A stretch of DNA of 41,736 nt from a virus. A program made the translations under genes and the position numbers. The notes under the pieces were generated by a model. The model saw nothing but the letters and a program-made list of their open reading frames with translations, was not told where the DNA came from and did no database searches. This document shows, one piece after another, positions 37,188-41,736 of this stretch. The stretch is taken from IMG/VR virus record IMGVR_UViG_3300028025_004180, positions 1 to 41,736 of that record; one strand, given 5' to 3'. Every line of letters starts with the position of its first letter. The stretch's first letter is position 1.

Positions 37188-37839
37188 CCAGCGAAAGGCG
37201 TATGTACTTGACGAATGGTTAAAATTCATTAGAACGCTAACCTATCCTAACTTGCACGTTATTCTAGTGGATAACAGCAATGACCCGAAATGGCATAAGA
37301 CAATAAAGGGTTTTGATGTAAGACGTGTAGAGCCTAAAGGCAGACCCGAAGCGTACATTGCAGCATCACAAGAGGTGATAAGAGAGTACGCACTAGCCAA
37401 CGGGTTTGATTATCTGTTTAGCTTGGAATGCGATAACTTTTGCCCACAGGACACTATCGAGCGGCTGCTAGTGTACCGTACCGATAATATTAACGTGCCG
37501 TACTTTTTGAAGGAAGGATTAAATACCACCGTTGGCGTTCAGTTGATGGGTATTAACCAAGCCACTTACAGAAGGTTTGATGTACCACCACCCGAAAGCT
37601 GCATAGGGTTCTTTGATGGCAAACTAAAGACAGGCGTACCGTCAATAGGGTGTAGCCTATTTAGCCGCGCCTTGCTCGAAAAGGTAAAGTTTAGGCATGA
37701 CCCAAACCAGTTAGGTAAATTTAGCGATAGTTGGTTTCACCTTGACAGCATGAGAGCAGGCATAACCCCCGTAATAGTAAGCGATATAATTTCAACACAT
37801 AAAAGAAACCCACAATGGAGTTCAATAAAGAACAATTAG
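37153..37839 (+). CDS. Glycosyltransferase, GT-A type
   Basis: 228 residues from ATG 37153. IPKILLGAPINQRKAYVLDEWLKFIRTLTYPNLHVILVDNSND is the nucleotide-sugar-binding start of a GT2-like fold; FDYLFSLECDNFCPQDTIERLL carries the acidic ECD motif in the DxD place; later SIGCSLFSRALLEKVKF and SDSWFHLDSM. It would add a sugar to an unknown acceptor in the cytoplasm. First of the glycosyltransferase genes in this block. Confidence 0.75.
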   Translation: MIPKILLGAPINQRKAYVLDEWLKFIRTLTYPNLHVILVDNSNDPKWHKTIKGFDVRRVEPKGRPEAYIAASQEVIREYALANGFDYLFSLECDNFCPQDTIERLLVYRTDNINVPYFLKEGLNTTVGVQLMGINQATYRRFDVPPPESCIGFFDGKLKTGVPSIGCSLFSRALLEKVKFRHDPNQLGKFSDSWFHLDSMRAGITPVIVSDIISTHKRNPQWSSIKNN

Positions 37840-38285
37840 AACAAGCATGGCAAGAACGCTTTGAGCATGAACAGCATTATATTTTGCTTTTGGAAAAATA
37901 TCAAGCCGCAAAATATAAATGGTTGCAAGATAGAACCGAAAATGATAGCGTTGAATTTTGGCAGTTATCTATTGAGCTTTTTGACCTTGATAACAATATT
38001 AAGGCAAAGCAACACTACATTGAAAGCATGAAAGCAGACAAGGCGCAACAACAAGCCTTTCAAGATGCCAAGATGCAATTTATCGAAACCCATGCGACAG
38101 ATATACTGAAAAAGGCAAGGGTATGTATTGAGAGGGGTACTGACAGGGCAACCGTATTGGAAGCCTTGACAAAGGAAATGCCGCAACGAGAAACGCCCGA
38201 ATGGTATGCAAGGATTTGGGAGATTAATGAGCACGTTAACGCTGCAAAAGTACCAACAACCGAACAACTAAAAGCGGTTAAATGA
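37815..38285 (+). CDS. Coiled-coil hypothetical protein
   Basis: 156 residues overlapping the previous gene by 25 nt. Almost all helical: LEQAWQERFEHEQHYILLLEKYQAAKYKWL, LDNNIKAKQHYIESMKADKAQQQAF, and a C-terminal RATVLEALTKEMPQRETPEWYARIWEINEHV. It could be a structural or assembly factor. Not recognised; stop overlaps the next start. Confidence 0.55.
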   Translation: MEFNKEQLEQAWQERFEHEQHYILLLEKYQAAKYKWLQDRTENDSVEFWQLSIELFDLDNNIKAKQHYIESMKADKAQQQAFQDAKMQFIETHATDILKKARVCIERGTDRATVLEALTKEMPQRETPEWYARIWEINEHVNAAKVPTTEQLKAVK

Positions 38286-38863
38286 TAACACTATTACAGC
38301 CGTGGTATATTTCCCCCAATCAAGCCCGTCAAAAGGAACTTGAAATATGTTTACATAAGAACCTAGCCAACGAGCATATAACTAAAATAGTGTTGTATTG
38401 TGAGCATGATTGCACTATTCAGCACCCTAAGTTAGTTAAGGTAATGATTAAGCGTAGGGCAATGTACAACGATATGCTTAACGGGCGTGGCGTAGTAGTA
38501 TTAGCCAATACCGATATTTACTTTGACGACACAATAGCACTAGCAAAGAAGATCAAAGAAAACGAATGCTATGCGTTATCAAGATGGGACGACAAAGGCG
38601 GTAAGCTAGTGCCGTTCCACGGGACAGATACGCAAGATGTTTGGATATTCAATAACCCTAAATTAAAAGTAGGTCATTATGGAATGGGAATGCCTGGGTG
38701 TGATAATCGAATAGCAAAGGAAATACTAGATGCAGGGTATAAGATAACGAACCCTTGTTTATCAATTAAAGCTATCCACTTGCACGAAACGGGTTATCGG
38801 ACATACACCGCAAAAGATACGGTACATGGGTTGTACCATTACGTTTTACCTTGTTACTTATGA
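38282..38863 (+). CDS. Glycosyltransferase-like, GT-A type
   Basis: 193 residues. TLLQPWYISPNQARQKELEICLHKNLANEHITKIVLY, then RGVVVLANTDIYFDDTIAL with the DxD-like NTDIYFDD, and ALSRWDD...QDVWIFNNPK, GMGMPGCDNRIAKEIL. This set is known from phage and bacterial GT-A type proteins that act on surface glycans. Its stop overlaps the next ATG. Confidence 0.7.
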   Translation: MITLLQPWYISPNQARQKELEICLHKNLANEHITKIVLYCEHDCTIQHPKLVKVMIKRRAMYNDMLNGRGVVVLANTDIYFDDTIALAKKIKENECYALSRWDDKGGKLVPFHGTDTQDVWIFNNPKLKVGHYGMGMPGCDNRIAKEILDAGYKITNPCLSIKAIHLHETGYRTYTAKDTVHGLYHYVLPCYL

Positions 38864-39750
38864 AGATACTCCACATATCGTTAGGTAAGCACCAAACGAG
38901 CCAAGCCAAAGCCTTACAAGATGTTTCGAGTGAGTACGTTCAAATAGATTGGACAAGCCTACCAACGACCTTAGATAAGGCTATCCTAGCTACATTGCAG
39001 AACTTTACCCCCGACCTTACATTCATGCAACTTCAAAGGGAAGGATTAGTTAGCCCTCATACCTTGCAAGCGATAAGCGGTAAAAAGTATAATTGGACGG
39101 GCGATGTACGAAGCCCGATACCACAATGGTACAAAACATTAGCCCCGTATTTTGATGCAACGTTATTCAGCAACGGAAACGATGTGGCAGAATTTAAAAG
39201 GCTAGGTTTACGGGCTGAATTTCTAAACATTGGTTTTGAGGAAAAAGATTATAACCTAGACGGGCAACGCATAGATAGTGGCGTTATCTTTATGGGTAAC
39301 AATTACGGCAGTCAGTTTCCGTTATCGCAGTTTAGGGCAAACATGGTGAACTCTATTCGAGAAATAGAAGTGTATGGCGCAGGGTGGAATAGGGGCGAAA
39401 ACTTAAACGAAAACCCGACCCGTGAAGCTGCAATTTATAGGGGGTGCAAGATAGCCATTAACCTAAGTCATTTTGACTACGACAGATATTCAAGTGATAG
39501 GATGCTGCGTATTATGGCTTGTGGGGCGTTCTGTTTGTCACATCACTATCAAGGCATTGAAAAGGATTTCGAAGTTGGTGTTGACCTTGTAACGTGGCGC
39601 ACAATACCCGAACTACAATCATTGATAACATACTACCTAAAGCCCGAAAACGAAATGGAGCGCAACGCAATAGCTGCCAACGGTTACGAAAAGGTTTGGG
39701 CTAACCATAAATGGAGTGATAGGATAAAAGAACTAATTTCATTAACTTAG
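38860..39750 (+). CDS. Glycosyltransferase, CgeB/GT-B type
   Basis: 296 residues from ATG 38860 (MKILHISLGKHQTSQ). FNIGFEEKDYN-like (LNIGFEEKDY), VIFMGNNYGSQFPLSQFRANMV, IEVYGAGWNRG, and a C-terminal YRGCKIAINLSHFDYDRYSSDRMLRIMACGAFCLSHHYQGIEKDFEVGVDL are the features of CgeB-like GT-B glycosyltransferases, with the nucleotide-sugar site in the last third. It acts in the cytoplasm. Confidence 0.85.
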   Translation: MKILHISLGKHQTSQAKALQDVSSEYVQIDWTSLPTTLDKAILATLQNFTPDLTFMQLQREGLVSPHTLQAISGKKYNWTGDVRSPIPQWYKTLAPYFDATLFSNGNDVAEFKRLGLRAEFLNIGFEEKDYNLDGQRIDSGVIFMGNNYGSQFPLSQFRANMVNSIREIEVYGAGWNRGENLNENPTREAAIYRGCKIAINLSHFDYDRYSSDRMLRIMACGAFCLSHHYQGIEKDFEVGVDLVTWRTIPELQSLITYYLKPENEMERNAIAANGYEKVWANHKWSDRIKELISLT

Positions 39751-39764
39751 CAAAAAAAAAGAAC

Positions 39765-40310
39765 ATGAGTGACGCATTTAATCGGGACGGAATACTCCAC
39801 GATACATTTAAAAAGTTAGTTGAAGATAACGGCATTGAAGTTGTTATCGAAACGGGAACGTACCACGGTAAAAGCACTAAAGCCTTTTGTGATATGGGTG
39901 TGGAAGTTTACAGCGTGGACAGCAACGAAACCTATTTAAACATGGCAGCCGAATATTTACAAGGTGCAGCCAATTTGACACTAGCGAGCAGCCCCGACTT
40001 TTTAGCTGAACTATTGCCAAAGCTAAAAGGCAAAAAAATACTAATGTTTTTGGATGCTCATTGGGAGCACCATTGCCCACTTATTGACGAACTTGAAACA
40101 ATCGCAGCGTGTGGCATTGAACCGATTATCGCTATCCATGATTTCAAAGTACCAAACAAAGATTTTGGGTTTGACTTTTACAACGGGCAGGAGTTCACAT
40201 GGGAATGGATAGCCCCAAGCGTTCAAAAGATTTACGATAAATTCACCCATTACTACAATACCGAAGCCGAAGGTGCAAGGCGTGGCGTAGTATTTATAGA
40301 ACCAAGATAA
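39765..40310 (+). CDS. SAM-dependent methyltransferase-like
   Basis: 181 residues. VEVVIETGTYHGKSTKAFCDMGVEVYSVDSNE is motif I and the acidic end of strand 2 of a class I methyltransferase; KILMFLDAHWEHHCPLIDEL and IIAIHDFKVP follow (DAHW, HDF) as in small-molecule or sugar methyltransferases and cephalosporin-hydroxylase-like proteins. It probably methylates a glycan. It starts 14 nt behind the CgeB-type gene. Confidence 0.75.
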   Translation: MSDAFNRDGILHDTFKKLVEDNGIEVVIETGTYHGKSTKAFCDMGVEVYSVDSNETYLNMAAEYLQGAANLTLASSPDFLAELLPKLKGKKILMFLDAHWEHHCPLIDELETIAACGIEPIIAIHDFKVPNKDFGFDFYNGQEFTWEWIAPSVQKIYDKFTHYYNTEAEGARRGVVFIEPR

Positions 40311-40311
40311 T

Positions 40312-41127
40312 ATGAGCGACTTTTTGAACAACTTCCCAACGAACCCTAAAAAGGTTTACTCGCAAACAGGCGAAGAGGGTATATTAGAATACATTTTTGC
40401 CAACGTAGGCACAACCAATAAGTACCTAGTGGATTTCGGGGCTGGTGATGGCTTTAGTTTAAGCAACTCACAGCTACTTTTGGAAAACGGCTGGAAAGGG
40501 CTTAGAATGGACGGCAAAGGCACTAACGATGTAAAGGCTGAATTTATCACAGTCGGGAATATCTTAGAACTGTTTTACAAGTACGATGTGCCAAAGCAGT
40601 TTGATTTATTGAGCATTGATATTGACGGCAACGATTATTGGGTATTAGCCGAAATTTTAAAGGTGTTTAAACCGTTGGTTATCGTAGCCGAAATTAACGG
40701 GTGCTTAGAGCCTTACGAAAGTATCGCAATGAAGTACAACCCTACGCACGTTCACGAGGGTAATGATTATTACGGTGCAAGTTTTGAAGCGTTTAAAAGG
40801 TTATGTAGTGATTATGTGATAGTTCACAACCGTTTGAACCTAAATATATTTTTAGTGCACAAGGATTTGATTGGTGAGGTTGAAAGTACGGTAACTTGCA
40901 TCAAAGACCAGTACCACCCACACAGCCCCAATAGGGAATGGGTAGTTAACCCCGAAATGGAGATAAGCACGGTACGCAATACCGCTGGCGGTGGAAACTA
41001 CACAACGGAAGTAACCAATATTGAAGATTTAACGGGCAACAATGCAACGGGTTTTGTAAGCAAGGTTGTGATGGTAGCCCCACAATTAACCACACCAAAA
41101 AAACGTGGCAGACCCTCAAAGAAATGA
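40312..41127 (+). CDS. FkbM-like methyltransferase with AT-hook-like tail
   Basis: 271 residues. YSQTGEEGILEYIF, YLVDFGAGDGFSLSNSQLLLENGWKGLRMDG, FDLLSIDIDGNDYWVLAEIL and VAEINGCLEPYE form a FkbM-type methyltransferase core (SAM at DFGAGDG, acidic IDIDGND). The family O-methylates sugars. The C-terminus has a beta-rich tail ending in PKKRGRPSKK, an AT-hook-like GRP motif not usual for FkbM enzymes. Stop overlaps the next start. Confidence 0.75.
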   Translation: MSDFLNNFPTNPKKVYSQTGEEGILEYIFANVGTTNKYLVDFGAGDGFSLSNSQLLLENGWKGLRMDGKGTNDVKAEFITVGNILELFYKYDVPKQFDLLSIDIDGNDYWVLAEILKVFKPLVIVAEINGCLEPYESIAMKYNPTHVHEGNDYYGASFEAFKRLCSDYVIVHNRLNLNIFLVHKDLIGEVESTVTCIKDQYHPHSPNREWVVNPEMEISTVRNTAGGGNYTTEVTNIEDLTGNNATGFVSKVVMVAPQLTTPKKRGRPSKK

Positions 41128-41736
41128 AATTAGCAGCAGTATACAACGTATGGGACGGATTAGAGCACTTAGACAAGTCCATAAGCCTAATTTATCCGTT
41201 TGTTGACCACGTTATACTAGTGTGGCAAGACCGTAGTAATTTTGGTGAACTAAACCCCGATACATCTATTTGCATTCAAGCGTTATCGGCTAAATACTCA
41301 AAGGTAACGCATAGCTACTACACGCCCGACATACAGAAAGGCGGTACGCATAACGAGATAGCGAAGCGGTTTAAAGGTAGCATTATTGCAAAGGATTTAG
41401 GTTGTACGCATTTCCTTCACATTGATACCGATGAATATTACGTACCTAGTGACTTTGAAGCTGGCAAAGCGTTTGTTTTAGAGTACAACCTAGACACTAG
41501 CTATTGTAAGTTGGTTACGTACTTCAAACAGCCTAATTACCGATTAGAACCGTTAGAAAATTACTTCGTGCCGTTCATTTGCAAAATAACCTCATGCAAT
41601 ATTGGTGGGTTTGGAATATACGTAGACCCGACACGGGGTACAAGCCCACAAGGTAGGTGTAAAGAAGTTCCGATACTAATGCATCATATGAGTTACGTTA
41701 GGAATGACATCGCAATGAAGCTACGAAACAGCAGCG
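41124..41736 (+). CDS. Glycosyltransferase family 2-like, 3' partial
   Basis: ATG 41124 overlaps the upstream stop; the frame is open for 204 codons to the end of the window. LAAVYNVWDGLEHLDKSISLIYPFVDHVILVWQDRSNFGE is a GT2-like start; THFLHIDTDEYYVPSDFEAG contains the metal-binding DTDE motif in the DxD place; PILMHHMSYVRND is a typical later part. It continues the glycan cluster beyond the window. Confidence 0.75.
   Translation, partial: MKLAAVYNVWDGLEHLDKSISLIYPFVDHVILVWQDRSNFGELNPDTSICIQALSAKYSKVTHSYYTPDIQKGGTHNEIAKRFKGSIIAKDLGCTHFLHIDTDEYYVPSDFEAGKAFVLEYNLDTSYCKLVTYFKQPNYRLEPLENYFVPFICKITSCNIGGFGIYVDPTRGTSPQGRCKEVPILMHHMSYVRNDIAMKLRNSS

Noticed and set aside
1-41736. Lysogeny module (integrase, repressor, attachment sites)
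   Set aside because: No recombinase or CI-like repressor is visible; the only HTH-like small protein (4241) lies among structural genes.

Overview
The window is a stretch of a tailed-phage (Caudoviricetes, siphovirus-like) genome that very probably infects a member of the Bacteroidota. All coding is on the + strand, genes are packed with 1-40 nt overlaps (often ATGA), and I see no integrase, repressor, tRNA or bacterial housekeeping gene. Evidence for a Bacteroidota host: Shine-Dalgarno-poor, A-rich leaders; a recurring promoter core TAnnTTTG (several copies with TTG or TTTG 19-20 nt upstream); a DUF3127 gene (a family known mainly from Bacteroidota); and a DUF6712-like connector. Both ends of the window cut through a gene.

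Layout. 0-13.4 kb: virion genes in an unusual order: tail/baseplate protein (partial), tape measure, small zinc protein, ClpP-like prohead protease fused to a scaffold-like tail, major capsid, tail-tube-like protein, portal, connector, DUF2793-like protein, a signal-peptide-bearing fibre-like protein, a BppU-like protein and a repeat plus beta-propeller receptor-binding candidate. 13.4-16.8 kb: lysis-type genes (two small membrane proteins, DUF5675 protein, a protein built like a unimolecular spanin) mixed with DUF3310 and a metallophosphoesterase, closed by a strong terminator. 16.9-33.7 kb: early/replication region: DUF3127, ERF recombinase, NinB-like protein, five nuclease-like proteins, DNA methyltransferase, replication-initiator-like protein, DnaB helicase and many small proteins. 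33.7-36.2 kb: terminase small and large subunits and a gene with a probable -1 frameshift at a nine-T run, as in tail assembly chaperones. 37.1 kb to the end: four glycosyltransferase-like and two methyltransferase-like genes.

The most interesting signals are non-coding. (1) Two intergenic RNAs (about 22095-22199 and 26805-26908) have almost no shared sequence but the same geometry: a bulged hairpin with a 10-nt loop GA-N7-A, an exactly 22-nt linker, and a terminator-like stem AGCCCTT... enclosing a 4-bp hairpin with a 7-nt loop. In each, the two loops are perfectly complementary over 7 nt (a predicted kissing loop), and all pairs are compensated between copies. Each RNA ends in a U tract 0-3 nt before a homing-endonuclease-like gene (DUF559 type; T5orf172/GIY-YIG type). 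(2) The one gene-free stretch over 300 nt (17657-17968) holds three large hairpins, one with a perfect 12-bp closing stem, and a further pair of hairpins follows the next gene. (3) A leader close to TTAACCACTAAACAAACCA directly precedes about eight starts in the early region and is absent from the virion genes; it corrects several start codons, and one copy lies in frame inside a gene. Several genes under 60 codons are supported by start/stop overlaps, leader motifs or family motifs.
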